Below are positions 17,158 to 26,180 of a stretch of DNA of 64,000 nt, in pieces (position 1 is the first letter of the stretch; every line of letters starts with the position of its first letter). The position numbers and the translations under genes were made by a program. Source of the stretch: an uncultured Eubacteriales bacterium (lineage in GTDB: Bacteria > Bacillota > Clostridia > Christensenellales > Aristaeellaceae); contig CADBKQ010000028.1 in NCBI GenBank assembly GCA_902795275.1, positions 1 to 64,000 of the forward strand. Direction: 5' to 3'. Under the pieces are notes generated by a model. The model did no database searches. It saw only the letters and a list, made by a program, of their open reading frames with translations, and was not told the origin of the DNA.

Positions 17158-17283
17158 ATGCAGTTTCCTTAAACTGGAGAAAGCTTGAAACGCATAATCA
17201 GGAATCTTTTCTGTTCTGATAGTGAGCGTGGCAAGTTTGCTGCAGCCCTCGAAAGAATTGCTTTCAAAACTCAAAGCGCGTAT
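17158..17283 (-). pseudogene. BspA-type leucine-rich repeat fragment
   Basis: In the same frame directly upstream of the Hsp20 start, the minus strand encodes NSFEGCSKLATLTIRTEKI and DYAFQAFSSLRKLHM. This matches about two LRR_5 (BspA-like) repeats. No start or remaining repeats are present; upstream it runs into the ISL3 remnant. It is most simply the stump of a surface LRR gene cut by the IS. Confidence 0.55.
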
Positions 17284-17289
17284 AAAAGT

Positions 17290-17580
17290 ATTCAACCGCA
17301 ACAACACCTATCGTGATGTGGAGCGGGAAATCGCCCTCAGCCGCAAGGCGTTTATCTTGGGCGTCCCAACGGCGATTTCCTTCGGGATCGTCTCCGTTGG
17401 CAAGATCCGACGTCATATAGATGCGATTGTCGCCACCGTGACACACCAGATCTCCAATGCCAGAGTCGAGGCTGCCAATAACAAGATCAAGCTGACGATT
17501 CGGATGGCCTACGGCTTTCGGAATATCGATAACCTTATTGCTGAATGTGACTTAACCCACATCTTCTATGGATGCCTCGA
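17290..17580 (+). mobile_element. ISL3-family transposase remnant
   Basis: The frame reading ATVTHQISNARVEAANNKIK and LTIRMAYGFRNIDNLIA is the conserved C-terminal region of ISL3 transposases. Compared with the copy at the window start, about 60 bp encoding the YLRCGG-LPGR tail are missing, so the frame runs through the element end into GCLEKIP. The N-terminal two thirds are absent. Left boundary approximate. Confidence 0.7.
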
Positions 17581-17670
17581 AAAAATCCCTTAATTCTGAT
17601 TCCGACCGCCTATCCCTAAACGGGGGAGGCCCGGAAAGCCCAGAAAATAAGGGATTCTTTTGCAACAAAA

Positions 17671-17700
17671 AACGCCAGCCCTGGATCAAGGTTGGCGTTT
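17671..17700 (-). terminator. Terminator of the tRNA transcript
   Basis: AACGCCA (17671-17677) pairs with TGGCGTT (17693-17699). On the minus strand it is followed by TTTTTTG, just past tRNA-Glu. Confidence 0.7.
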
Positions 17701-17705
17701 ATGGG

Positions 17706-17781
17706 TGGCACCCCCAATGGGATTCGAACCCATGTTTCCGCCTTGAGAGGGCGGCGTCCTAGGCCTCTAGACAATGGAGGC
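17706..17781 (-). tRNA. tRNA-Glu (CTC anticodon)
   Basis: The minus strand folds as a 76-nt tRNA with encoded CCA. The acceptor is GCCTCCA/TGGGGGT, the D region GTCTAGAGGCCTAGGAC, the anticodon stem CCGCC/GGCGG with loop CTCTCAA (anticodon CTC), and the T arm ATGGG-TTCGAAT-CCCAT. It is co-transcribed with tRNA-Gln three bases upstream. Confidence 0.93.
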
Positions 17782-17784
17782 AAA

Positions 17785-17858
17785 TGGCTGGGGAACAAGG
17801 ATTTGAACCTTGACAATACGAGTCAGAGTCGTAGGTGCTGCCGTTACACCATTCCCCA
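17785..17858 (-). tRNA. tRNA-Gln (CTG anticodon)
   Basis: A 74-nt tRNA with encoded CCA. The acceptor is TGGGGAA/TTCCCCA, the anticodon stem TACGA/TCGTA with loop CTCTGAC (anticodon CTG), and the T arm CAAGG-TTCAAAT-CCTTG. First in the two-tRNA transcript. Confidence 0.93.
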
Positions 17859-17899
17859 ACACTCCGCATTCGGGAGCAGAACTCTCAAACGCAGAAGTA

Positions 17900-17928
17900 A
17901 TTATAACAAAGAGGATTATGTTTGTCAA
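17900..17928 (-). promoter_or_regulatory. Consensus sigma-A promoter for tRNA-Gln/Glu
   Basis: On the minus strand, TTGACA (17928-17923) and TATAAT (17905-17900) are both perfect consensus with a 17-bp spacer, 42 bp ahead of tRNA-Gln. Confidence 0.9.
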
Positions 17929-18100
17929 GCATTTTTTTCAAAAACACGATTTTTCCGCATCCTCTTGACCGGACGGAACAAAAGCATTATGATGGCATTG
18001 ATTCTGCAGCGGGCAATCTGTGGGCGATCCATCGTCCCGCACTGCGTCACGCAGCCTTGAAATCTGTTTTCTATTTCAGCCAGCGCAAAGGAGCGGCAGC

Positions 18101-19486
18101 ATGAACAAAAGAACGAAGCCCGAAACGGGCTACGGCATCGTGGACGGGGTGATCTGGCAGCAAATCCTCCTGTTTTTCTTCCCGATTCTGCTGGGCACTT
18201 TTTTTCAGCAGCTGTACAACACCGCCGATGCCATGATCGTGGGCAAGTACGTGGGCAAGCAGGCGCTGGCGGCGGTGGGCGGCTCCACGGGCAACCTGAT
18301 CAACCTGATCGTGGGCTTTTTTGTGGGCCTGTCCTCCGGCGCGACGGTGATCATCTCCCAGTTTTTCGGTGCGCGGCAGAACAGCCAGGTGTCCCGCACG
18401 GTACACACCGCCCTGGCGCTGGCCCTGACCGGCGGGCTGCTGCTGACGCTGTTCGGCTATTTTTTCTCCCCGACGCTGTTGCGCCTCATGCGCACGCCCG
18501 AGGACGTGATGCAGCCCGCCGTCACCTACATCCGCATTTATTTTCTCGGCATGGTGCCCTCCCTGATTTACAACGTGGGCAGCGGCATTCTGCGGGCGGT
18601 GGGCGATTCCCGGCGGCCGCTGTATTTCCTGATCGTTTCCTGCATGACCAATATCGTGCTGGACCTGTTCCTGGTGATGGGCCTGGACATGGGCGTGGCG
18701 GGCGCGGCCTGGGCCACCATCCTGAGCCAAACCGTCAGCGCTGTGCTGGTGATCGTGGTGCTGGTGCGTTCGCGCATGGCGTATCATCTGGACGTGCGGA
18801 AAATCCGCTTCCATGGCGATCTGCTGGCCCGCATCGTGCGCATTGGCCTGCCCGCGGGCCTGCAGTCGGTGATGTATTCCATTTCCAACGTGATCATCCA
18901 GACCTTTGTGAACGGCTTCGGCACCGACGTGTCCGCCGCCTGGAGCGCCTGGGGGCGCATGGACGGCCTGTACTGGATGATCCTGAATGCCTTCGGCATA
19001 TCCATCACCACCTTCGTGGGCCAGAACTTCGGGGCCATGAAGTTTGACCGGGTGAAGCAGGGCGTGCGGCAGTGCCTGGTGATGGCCCTTGCCGCCGCCG
19101 GACTCTGCACCGCGCTGATGCTCCTGCTGGGCGAAAGGATCTACCATCTCTTTGCCAATGAGGAAGAGGTGATTCAGCGGGGCATGGAGATCCTGCGCCT
19201 GATTTCGCCGTTCTTCGTGACCTATGTGTTTGTGGAGATCCTGTCCGGGGCGCTGCGCGGGGCAGGGGAATCCCTGATGCCCACGATGTTTACGTTCTTT
19301 GGCGTGTGCGTGCTGCGGCTGGTGTGGCTGCTGGGCTTTGTGTCCCGCAATCCCTCCATCACCCTGACCATGATCAGCTACCCCGTCACCTGGATCGTGG
19401 CCTCCACCCTCTTTATCGTCTATTACCTCAAAGGCGGCTGGCTCAAGCGCTGCAAGGACAGGCTGGTGACGAAGGCGCAGGAGTGA
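18101..19486 (+). CDS. MATE-family multidrug/sodium efflux transporter
   Basis: The ATG at 18101 follows AAAGGAGCGGCAGC. The 461-residue protein has twelve predicted helices in two MatE halves, with the characteristic FFQQLYNTADAMIVGKYVG near 30-50 and the AVGGSTGN turn. It closely resembles the DinF/NorM-like branch abundant in Clostridia. It probably extrudes cationic drugs or metabolites using an ion gradient; the substrate cannot be told from sequence. A heptamer-repeat element begins 7 bp after its stop. Confidence 0.92.
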   Translation: MNKRTKPETGYGIVDGVIWQQILLFFFPILLGTFFQQLYNTADAMIVGKYVGKQALAAVGGSTGNLINLIVGFFVGLSSGATVIISQFFGARQNSQVSRTVHTALALALTGGLLLTLFGYFFSPTLLRLMRTPEDVMQPAVTYIRIYFLGMVPSLIYNVGSGILRAVGDSRRPLYFLIVSCMTNIVLDLFLVMGLDMGVAGAAWATILSQTVSAVLVIVVLVRSRMAYHLDVRKIRFHGDLLARIVRIGLPAGLQSVMYSISNVIIQTFVNGFGTDVSAAWSAWGRMDGLYWMILNAFGISITTFVGQNFGAMKFDRVKQGVRQCLVMALAAAGLCTALMLLLGERIYHLFANEEEVIQRGMEILRLISPFFVTYVFVEILSGALRGAGESLMPTMFTFFGVCVLRLVWLLGFVSRNPSITLTMISYPVTWIVASTLFIVYYLKGGWLKRCKDRLVTKAQE

Positions 19487-19492
19487 AATAAA

Positions 19493-19606
19493 GGACGCTT
19501 TAGGTTATAAAAGGGATTAGGGAATAGGGATTAGGAAGATAGTGTACAATGAACCTGTCCACAACACGATTGGAAACCAACGAAATAGCAAAACAATAAA
19601 GCATCC
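19493..19606 (+). repeat. MITE-like element with heptamer array, copy A
   Basis: This 114-bp element begins GGACGCTTTA and ends TAAAGCATCC, imperfect terminal inverted repeats. Inside are GGGATTA/GGGAATA heptamers (about 19514-19535) and a core (GTGTACAATGAACCTG, then GATTGGAAACCAACG). The same element, 165 bp and inverted, is at 40690-40854; there a second facing array is present that this copy lacks. Confidence 0.75.
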
Positions 19607-19680
19607 AACTACTCCTTCTTATCCCAAACAAAACAGCATGGCAAAGCGTCCTGCCATGCTGTTTCTTTTGGCTGTTTTGA

Positions 19681-21330
19681 TTATTCCACCGCCAGCAGGT
19701 AATAGTACAGCGGCTGGCCGCCGGCATGCACTTCCACGTCGCAGTCGGGATAGAGCTCTTCGATTTCCGCGCCCAGGGCTTCGGCGTCTTCTTCCTTGGT
19801 ATCCGCGCCGTAGTACACCGTGATCAGGCCGTCGTCCTCGGTGACGATGGCCTTGAGCAGCTCCAGCGCCACGTCGTGTACGTTGTCGGACCTGAACTCC
19901 ACCTTGCCGTTATGCAGGCCGATAATATCGCCCTCGGCGATGTGCATGTCCTCGAAATCGCTGTCACGCACGGCGTAGGTGATGGTGCCGGTGCGCACCT
20001 TCTGGGCGGCTTCTTCCATGCGCTCGGCATTTTCCTCGGCGCTCAGGTCGGGCTGGAAAGCCACCGCCGCGGCGATGCCCATAGCTACGTTCTTGGTGGG
20101 AATGACCATTACATTTTTGTCGCTGATCTTCGCGGCCTGCTGGGCGGCCAGGATGATGTTGCCGTTGTTGGGGAACACGAACACCGTTTCCGCGTTCACG
20201 GATTCGATGGCCTTGGACAAATCCTCGATGGAGGGGTTCATGGTCTGCCCGCCCTCCACGATGACGTCCACCTGCAAATCCTTGAGGATGCTGGAGAAGC
20301 CTTCGCCCAGGGACACGCTCACCATGCCGTAGGGCTTGGGCGGCTCCTTCCGGTGCTGCTCTTCCTCGGCCTGTTCTTTCAGGCGGCGGGTTTCCAGCAG
20401 GTTTTCCACTTCGATGTCGGTCAGCTCGCCCAGCTCCATGCCGTACTGCATCACCCGGCCGGGGTCGTTGGTATGCACGTGGGCGGTCAGGCCGTCTTCC
20501 TTGCCGCCCTCCAGCTGCACCATGTCCCCCACCCGGTTCAGGCGGCGGCGGAAATGGTCGATGTCGCTTTCCTGCACTTCTTCCTTGATATGCTTCACGT
20601 TGAAGCGGATATGGTAGGCGAACTTGATTTCTTCAATCGCCTCGTGGTCGTCCACGAACTCAGCGGCTTCGGCGGCGGCTTCCTCTGCGGCGGCTTCCTC
20701 AATGGTTTCGCCCCGCAGCACGGCGGCGTAGCCGGTGTAAATCAGCAGCAGGCCGCGCCCGCCCGCGTCCACCACGCCCGCCTGTTTCAGCACGGGCAGC
20801 ATTTCGGGGGTGCGCTTGAGGATGGCTTCGCCGCTTTGCAGGATCACGTTGAACAGCGCATCGTAATCATCCGGCGCAGCCTCGGCCTGCTTCACGGCAT
20901 CCTCGGCGATGGTGCGGGCCACGGTCAGAATGGTGCCTTCTTTGGGCTTCATCACCGCTTTATAGGCGGTTTCCGCGCCCTTTTGCAGGGCGGCGGCGAA
21001 CTGCACGGGCGTGATTTTGTCCACGCCTTTTAAAGCCTTGGCAAAGCCGCGGTAGAGCTGGCTGGTAATGACGCCGCTGTTGCCGCGGGCGCCGCGCAGC
21101 GCGCCCTTGCTCAGCGCGTCCGCCGCTTCGTCCGCCCGGGCATATTCCTTGGAGTTGATTTCCCGGGTGGCGCTGGCCATGGTCAGGGACATGTTGGTGC
21201 CGGTATCCCCGTCGGGCACGGGGAACACGTTCAGGGCGTCCACCATTTCCCGGTTCTTTTCCAGTAAAGCCGCCCCCGCGATCACCATTTCCCGCAGCAG
21301 CAGCCCGTCAATCGACTGTACCTGTATCAA
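19681..21330 (-). CDS. fakA: Fatty acid kinase FakA (DAK2 domain)
   Basis: The 549-residue protein begins with a DhaK-like DAK2 domain containing NVFPVPDGDTGTNM (34-47), the Mg-ATP-binding loop, followed by the FakA middle and C-terminal domains. FakA phosphorylates fatty acids held by FakB proteins, feeding exogenous fatty acids into phospholipid synthesis. Length and domain order are normal. It follows the Asp23-type gene by 29 bp, the yloU-yloV order of Bacillus. No fakB is present in the window. Confidence 0.92.
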   Translation of the reverse strand: MIQVQSIDGLLLREMVIAGAALLEKNREMVDALNVFPVPDGDTGTNMSLTMASATREINSKEYARADEAADALSKGALRGARGNSGVITSQLYRGFAKALKGVDKITPVQFAAALQKGAETAYKAVMKPKEGTILTVARTIAEDAVKQAEAAPDDYDALFNVILQSGEAILKRTPEMLPVLKQAGVVDAGGRGLLLIYTGYAAVLRGETIEEAAAEEAAAEAAEFVDDHEAIEEIKFAYHIRFNVKHIKEEVQESDIDHFRRRLNRVGDMVQLEGGKEDGLTAHVHTNDPGRVMQYGMELGELTDIEVENLLETRRLKEQAEEEQHRKEPPKPYGMVSVSLGEGFSSILKDLQVDVIVEGGQTMNPSIEDLSKAIESVNAETVFVFPNNGNIILAAQQAAKISDKNVMVIPTKNVAMGIAAAVAFQPDLSAEENAERMEEAAQKVRTGTITYAVRDSDFEDMHIAEGDIIGLHNGKVEFRSDNVHDVALELLKAIVTEDDGLITVYYGADTKEEDAEALGAEIEELYPDCDVEVHAGGQPLYYYLLAVE

Positions 21331-21359
21331 AGGGTTTCCCTCCGTTCAATCGTGGAAAA

Positions 21360-21710
21360 TCAAATGCGGATGCCTTCCACGGAAATGTTGACGGAGCGAA
21401 CCTTGACGCCCGTCATGCTTTCGAGCTTATAGCGCACGACCTCGACGATGGTTTTGCACACCTCGGCCACGGAAATGCCGTATTCCACCACGATGAACAA
21501 ATCCACATCCAACTGGTCATCCACCAGGCGCACAGATACGCCCTTGCTCAGATTTTCCCGGCCCAGCCATTCCACCAGGCCGTCCTTGGCACGCTTGGAA
21601 CACATGGCCACAATGCCATAGCACTCCAACGCCGCATAACCAACGACCTTGAGCATCACGTCTTCGGCAATATAAATGGTGCCCAGGTCATTCTTGATTT
21701 TGCACTCCAT
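21360..21710 (-). CDS. yloU: Asp23/Gls24 family protein (YloU-like)
   Basis: The start is the ATG at 21710 (AAGGAGGTTCGCAAAC upstream). The 116 residues form the Asp23 fold: GTIYIAEDVMLKVVGYAALE near the N-terminus and VNISVEGIRI at the end. Family members are envelope-stress associated proteins of unknown biochemistry. The pairing with fakA is conserved in Firmicutes. Confidence 0.88.
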   Translation of the reverse strand: MECKIKNDLGTIYIAEDVMLKVVGYAALECYGIVAMCSKRAKDGLVEWLGRENLSKGVSVRLVDDQLDVDLFIVVEYGISVAEVCKTIVEVVRYKLESMTGVKVRSVNISVEGIRI

Positions 21711-21769
21711 GTTTGCGAACCTCCTTAAAAGCCGGTTCTGATCCAGATGGACAATCTGAATCAATCTAT

Positions 21770-21798
21770 AGTATAATGTATTTTGGCGCATGATGCAA
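21770..21798 (-). promoter_or_regulatory. Promoter of the yloU-fakA operon
   Basis: On the minus strand TTGCAT (21798-21793) and TATACT (21775-21770) have a 17-bp spacer, 60 bp ahead of yloU. Confidence 0.6.
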
Positions 21799-21954
21799 GC
21801 CTTGAAACCGGAAACGGCAAATTTTTCTGGTATAAAACCCAAAAACCAGCCGGGAGCGAACGGGAAATGGCGGCTGAATCCTTACAATCAGAAGATGATA
21901 AGTGCGATACCTTTCGGCAAATTGTATCCGTTTTGCATTTTTATGTAGAAACGC

Positions 21955-21983
21955 TTGCAATCATATGCCAAAGAAGGTATGAT
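21955..21983 (+). promoter_or_regulatory. Promoter of the liv operon
   Basis: TTGCAA (21955-21960) and TATGAT (21978-21983) have a 17-bp spacer, 50 bp ahead of livJ. Together with the yloU promoter it fills the 322-bp divergent intergenic region, where I see no gene. Confidence 0.55.
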
Positions 21984-22032
21984 ATTATCCGATATTCGTA
22001 CAAGAATGTCAAATAAGAAACGGAGATGAATA

Positions 22033-23187
22033 ATGATGAAGAAGGTTATCGCTCTCGTATTGGCTTTGATGCTGATGCTTCCCGCCCTCGCGCTGGCGGA
22101 AGACATCGTGAAGATCGGCATTTATGAGCCCGCTTCCGGCGACTCCGGCGCCGGCGGCAAGCAGGAAGCCCTGGGCGTGCAGTACGCCAACGTGAAGACC
22201 CCCACCGTGGAAATCGGCGGCAAGGAATACAAGGTCGAGCTGGTCACGGCCGACAACGGCTCCTCCACCGACAAGGCTCCCTCCGCCGCGCAGAAGCTGG
22301 TTTCTGAAAACGTGAGCGTGGTGCTGGGCTCCTACGGCTCCGGCGTTTCCATCGCCGGCTCCCAGTACTTCGCCGACGCCAAGATCCCCGCCATCGGCCT
22401 GACCTGCACCAATCCCCAGGTGACCGCGGGCAACAGCCACTACTTCCGCGTCTGCTTCCTGGATCCCTTCCAGGGCACCGTTTTGGCCAACTACGCTTCC
22501 AAGACCCTGGGCGCCGCTACCGCTTACTGCCTGGGCGAGCTGGGCAACGACTATGACCAGGGCCTGATCACCTACTTCAAGCAGGCTTTTGAAGCCCTGG
22601 GCGGCACCGTGATCAAGGAAGACTTCCCCACCGGCACCTCTGACTTCACCTCTTACCTGACCAACGCCGCCATGTACGGCGCGAACGTGTTCTTCTGCCC
22701 CGTGTCCATCGCCTACTCCACCCAGATCATTTCCCAGGCGTCTGCTCAGGGCCTGGAGATCCCCGTGCTGGGCGGCGATACCCTGGACAGCAACGTGGTG
22801 GCCGAGGCCGCTAAGGGCACCAACGTGCAGGTCATCATCACCACCTTCTATCAGGAAGGCGCCAACGCTGAATTCGACGAAGGCTTCAAGGCCTGGCTGA
22901 ACAGCGACGCGGAAGCCCTGACCAACAACGGCGGCAACGACATGATTTCCGCCGTGTCCGTGATGGGCTATGACGGCTACTACACCGCCCTGGCCGCGCT
23001 GCAGGCCGCCGGCACCACCGATTCCGCCGCTGTGATGGCCGCTCTGCCCGCCGTGGAAATCGACGGCGTGTCCGGCCACATTGCCTTCGACGAAACTGGC
23101 GACGCCATCCGCACCTCCGCCTTCGTCAAGACCGTGGACAACGCCACCGGCGAATGGCTGTTCCTCACCGAGCAGACCGTAGAATAA
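22033..23187 (+). CDS. livJ: Branched-chain amino acid ABC transporter, binding protein
   Basis: The 384-residue protein has a Sec signal peptide (to about residue 22, ALALA) and a Peripla_BP_6 fold starting DIVKIGIYEPASGD. It contains the GSYGSGVS segment and the PVLGGDTLD hinge typical of LivJ-type proteins. There is no lipobox Cys, unusual for a Gram-positive binding protein, so anchoring is unclear. First gene of livJHMGF; the codon use is strongly GC-ending, suggesting high expression. Confidence 0.92.
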   Translation: MMKKVIALVLALMLMLPALALAEDIVKIGIYEPASGDSGAGGKQEALGVQYANVKTPTVEIGGKEYKVELVTADNGSSTDKAPSAAQKLVSENVSVVLGSYGSGVSIAGSQYFADAKIPAIGLTCTNPQVTAGNSHYFRVCFLDPFQGTVLANYASKTLGAATAYCLGELGNDYDQGLITYFKQAFEALGGTVIKEDFPTGTSDFTSYLTNAAMYGANVFFCPVSIAYSTQIISQASAQGLEIPVLGGDTLDSNVVAEAAKGTNVQVIITTFYQEGANAEFDEGFKAWLNSDAEALTNNGGNDMISAVSVMGYDGYYTALAALQAAGTTDSAAVMAALPAVEIDGVSGHIAFDETGDAIRTSAFVKTVDNATGEWLFLTEQTVE

Positions 23188-23297
23188 TCCATCCGCATCC
23201 CTGATGGTTTTTCCATCGCTTCCTGCGGCGGGGGCCATGCTTGCCTCCGCCGCGTCCTTGTATTTATTGTTTGTGAAAGAAAGGTCGTGTTCCAACC

Positions 23298-24221
23298 GTG
23301 TGGGATACCATCTTCCCTTACCTGCTGTCCGGCATTTCGGTGGGCGGACAGTACGCCCTGATCGCCATCGGGTACACCATGGTGTACGGCATCCTGCGCC
23401 TGATCAACTTCGCCCACGGCGACGTGTTCATGGTGGCGGGCATCATGATGGTGTATATCGTGGCGGCAGGCGTGCCGCTGTGGGTCGCCATTCCGCTGGT
23501 GCTGATTCTGACGGCGCTGGTGGGTTTCCTGATCGAGCGCGTGGCGTATAAGCCGCTGCGTTCCGCCCCGCGCATGAGCGTGATGATTTCCGCCATCGGG
23601 GTCAGCTACACGCTGCAAAACCTGGTGCTGTACATCACCGGCGGCTTGAACAAGCAGTATCCCACCATTCCCTGGATCTCGGAAACCATCGTGCTGGGAA
23701 CGGCGAAGACAAAGCTGGTCACCGTGATCACTCCCGTGCTGGTGATCGTGCTGGTGGTGGCGCTGGTGATGCTGATCAACAAAACGAAAATCGGCATGGC
23801 CATGCGCGCCGTGTCCAAGGATTTTGAAACCAGCCAGCTCATGGGCATCAAGATCAACCAGGTCATTTCAGCGACCTTCGTGATCGGTTCCTTCCTGGCG
23901 GGCGTGGGCAGCGTGCTGTACTTCACCAACTACACCACCGTGATCCAGACCTCCGGCGCCATGCCCGGCCTGAAAGCCTTCGTGGCGGCGGTGTTCGGCG
24001 GCATCGGCTCCATACCGGGGGCGGTGATCGGCGCGTTTATCATCGGCATCATGGAAAATATCATCAAAGGGCTGGACGTGATCCTGTTCAAGTCGGGGCT
24101 GATTGACAAGCCGGTTGGCCTGGCCACCTTCTCGGACGCCTTCACCTTCGCCCTGCTGATCATTATTCTGGTGGTGAAGCCGACAGGTCTGTTCGGCGAA
24201 TCCGCCGCCGACAAGGTGTGA
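23298..24221 (+). CDS. livH: Branched-chain amino acid ABC transporter permease LivH
   Basis: The GTG at 23298 begins MWDTIFPYLLSGISVGGQYA. The 307-residue protein has about eight membrane helices and the LivH signatures YTMVYGILRLINFAHGD and GGIGSIPGAVIGAF (the cytoplasmic coupling region). It pairs with LivM 1-10 bp downstream. Confidence 0.93.
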   Translation: MWDTIFPYLLSGISVGGQYALIAIGYTMVYGILRLINFAHGDVFMVAGIMMVYIVAAGVPLWVAIPLVLILTALVGFLIERVAYKPLRSAPRMSVMISAIGVSYTLQNLVLYITGGLNKQYPTIPWISETIVLGTAKTKLVTVITPVLVIVLVVALVMLINKTKIGMAMRAVSKDFETSQLMGIKINQVISATFVIGSFLAGVGSVLYFTNYTTVIQTSGAMPGLKAFVAAVFGGIGSIPGAVIGAFIIGIMENIIKGLDVILFKSGLIDKPVGLATFSDAFTFALLIIILVVKPTGLFGESAADKV

Positions 24222-24231
24222 GGTGAGCGCG

Positions 24232-25341
24232 ATGAAATCAAAGCAGTCCAAACGCCCGTTTATCATTACCTGGGTGGTGGTGGCGGTCATTTACCTGGCG
24301 GTGTTTATCGCGGAGCAGAAGCTGCCCGCCACGTCGATGCTGTTCACCGTGCTGAAAAAAGGCGCTACCTACGCGCTGGTGGCCGTGTCCATGAACCTGC
24401 TGAACGGCTTCACGGGCATTTTCTCTCTGGGCCAGGCGGGCTTTATGCTGGTGGGCGCTTACGTCTACGGCATTTTCACCATTCCCGTAGAGCTGCGCGC
24501 CCAGGTGTACCAGTACTATGACGGCGGCCTGGTGCAGTTCACGGTGCCGGTGGTGCTGGCGATGATCATGGCCGGGCTGGCGGCGGCGTTTTTTGCCTTC
24601 CTGATCGGCCTGCCGGTGCTGCGGCTCAAGAGCGACTATCTGGCCATTGCGACGCTGGGCTTCGCCGAAATCGTCCGGGCCATCTTCCAGTGGAACAACC
24701 TGGGCCCGCTGACCAATGGCTCCAACATGCTGCGCCTGTTCCCCAACTTCAACGATTTCAACCTCCGGGATGCGGACGGAAACGTGACGGTTTACCTGTC
24801 CACCCTGATTCCCTTCATCATCTCCGGGGTGTGCATTTTCCTGATCGTGCTGCTCATCCGCTCCAATTACGGCCGGGCCTTCAAGGCCATCCGGGATGAC
24901 GAGGTGGCGGCGGAGGCCATGGGCATCAACCTGGCCCACCACAAGCAGCTGGCCTTCTGCATTTCCTCCTTCTTCGCGGGCGTGGGCGGCGCGATGCTGG
25001 CCATGTACCAGACCACCGTGCAGGCCAAGAGCTTCACCACCGCCATGACCTATGAGATTTTGCTCATCGTGGTCATCGGCGGCATCGGCTCCGTCACTGG
25101 CAGCGTGATTTCTTCTTTCCTGTTCGTGGCGTGCTCCGAATGGTGGCTGCGGTTCCTGGATGAAAAGCAGATGATCGGCGACTTTGAAGTGCCCTTCCTG
25201 CGCAACGGCTTCCGGCTGGTGGTGTTCTCCGTGATCATCATGATCGTGGTGCTGTTCTTCCGCCGGGGCATCATGGGCGACAAGGAGCTGTGGGATCTCG
25301 GGAGCGGGGCGAAAAAGCAGGAAAGGAGGGCGGCGAAATGA
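24232..25341 (+). CDS. livM: Branched-chain amino acid ABC transporter permease LivM
   Basis: I prefer the ATG at 24232 (AGGTGA five bases upstream) over a GTG at 24223. The 369-residue protein has the LivM landmarks NLLNGFTGIFSLGQAGFMLV and GGIGSVTGSVISSF. It overlaps livG by 4 bp (ATGA). Confidence 0.93.
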   Translation: MKSKQSKRPFIITWVVVAVIYLAVFIAEQKLPATSMLFTVLKKGATYALVAVSMNLLNGFTGIFSLGQAGFMLVGAYVYGIFTIPVELRAQVYQYYDGGLVQFTVPVVLAMIMAGLAAAFFAFLIGLPVLRLKSDYLAIATLGFAEIVRAIFQWNNLGPLTNGSNMLRLFPNFNDFNLRDADGNVTVYLSTLIPFIISGVCIFLIVLLIRSNYGRAFKAIRDDEVAAEAMGINLAHHKQLAFCISSFFAGVGGAMLAMYQTTVQAKSFTTAMTYEILLIVVIGGIGSVTGSVISSFLFVACSEWWLRFLDEKQMIGDFEVPFLRNGFRLVVFSVIIMIVVLFFRRGIMGDKELWDLGSGAKKQERRAAK

Positions 25342-26180
25342 GCAAGAATGTGTTGCGCCTGGAAAACATCACCATGCAGTTTGGCGGCGTGGTGGCCATC
25401 AACGACCTGTCCATGCGCATTGACGAAGGCGAGATCGTGGCCCTCATCGGCCCCAACGGCGCGGGCAAAACCACCGCGTTCAACTGCATCACCGGCGTGT
25501 ACGAGCCCACCAACGGCGCGGTGTATTTCCACGACAAGGTGATTGCCGCCGCCCATCCCACCGGGAAAATGAAGCGCATGTACGCGGGGAACGACCCGGA
25601 AAAGTTCAAGGGCATGCATGTGCAGATGACGCCGGACAAAATCACCCATATGGGCATCGCCCGCACCTTCCAGAACATCCGCCTCTTCAAAAGCCAGACG
25701 GCCTTTGAAAACGTGCTCATCGGCACCCACCTGCGGCGCACCAGCAACGTGTTTTCCGCCACGTTCCACCTGAACGACAAGGAAGAAAACCGCAACCGGG
25801 AAAAGGCCATGGAGCTGCTGGACATCGTGGGCCTGGCTGACGTGGCGGAAGAAAAGGCCACCTCCCTGCCCTACGGCAAGCAGCGCCGCCTGGAAATCGC
25901 CCGGGCCCTGGCGACGGAGCCGACACTTCTTTTGCTGGACGAGCCCGCCGCCGGCATGAATCCCCAGGAGACCATCGAGCTGGGCCAGTTCATCCAGCAG
26001 ATCAAGAACGATTTCAACCTCACCGTGTTCGTCATCGAGCACCACATGGATTTGGTCATGGGCATTTCCGACCGCATCTACGTGATCGAGTTCGGCAAGC
26101 AGATCGCCGAGGGCACCCCCGAGGAAATTCAGAACAACCAGGCGGTCATCGACGCCTATCTGGGAGGGAATGACGAATGA
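25338..26180 (+). CDS. livG: Branched-chain amino acid ABC transporter ATPase LivG
   Basis: The start at 25338 follows GGAGGGCGGCGAA. The 280-residue ATPase has Walker A GPNGAGKTT (38-46), the LivG-type signature LPYGKQRRLEIA, Walker B LLLLDEPAAGMNP and the H-loop FVIEHHMD. The insert between Walker A and the signature is slightly longer than in E. coli LivG. It overlaps livF by 4 bp. Confidence 0.94.
   Translation: MSKNVLRLENITMQFGGVVAINDLSMRIDEGEIVALIGPNGAGKTTAFNCITGVYEPTNGAVYFHDKVIAAAHPTGKMKRMYAGNDPEKFKGMHVQMTPDKITHMGIARTFQNIRLFKSQTAFENVLIGTHLRRTSNVFSATFHLNDKEENRNREKAMELLDIVGLADVAEEKATSLPYGKQRRLEIARALATEPTLLLLDEPAAGMNPQETIELGQFIQQIKNDFNLTVFVIEHHMDLVMGISDRIYVIEFGKQIAEGTPEEIQNNQAVIDAYLGGNDE

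Noticed and set aside
22009..23295. Long open frame antisense to livJ (and similar ones opposite fakA, thrS and pgpH)
   Set aside because: These are shadows of GC-rich coding sequence: low-complexity His/Gly/Ala translations with no ribosome site or family match.
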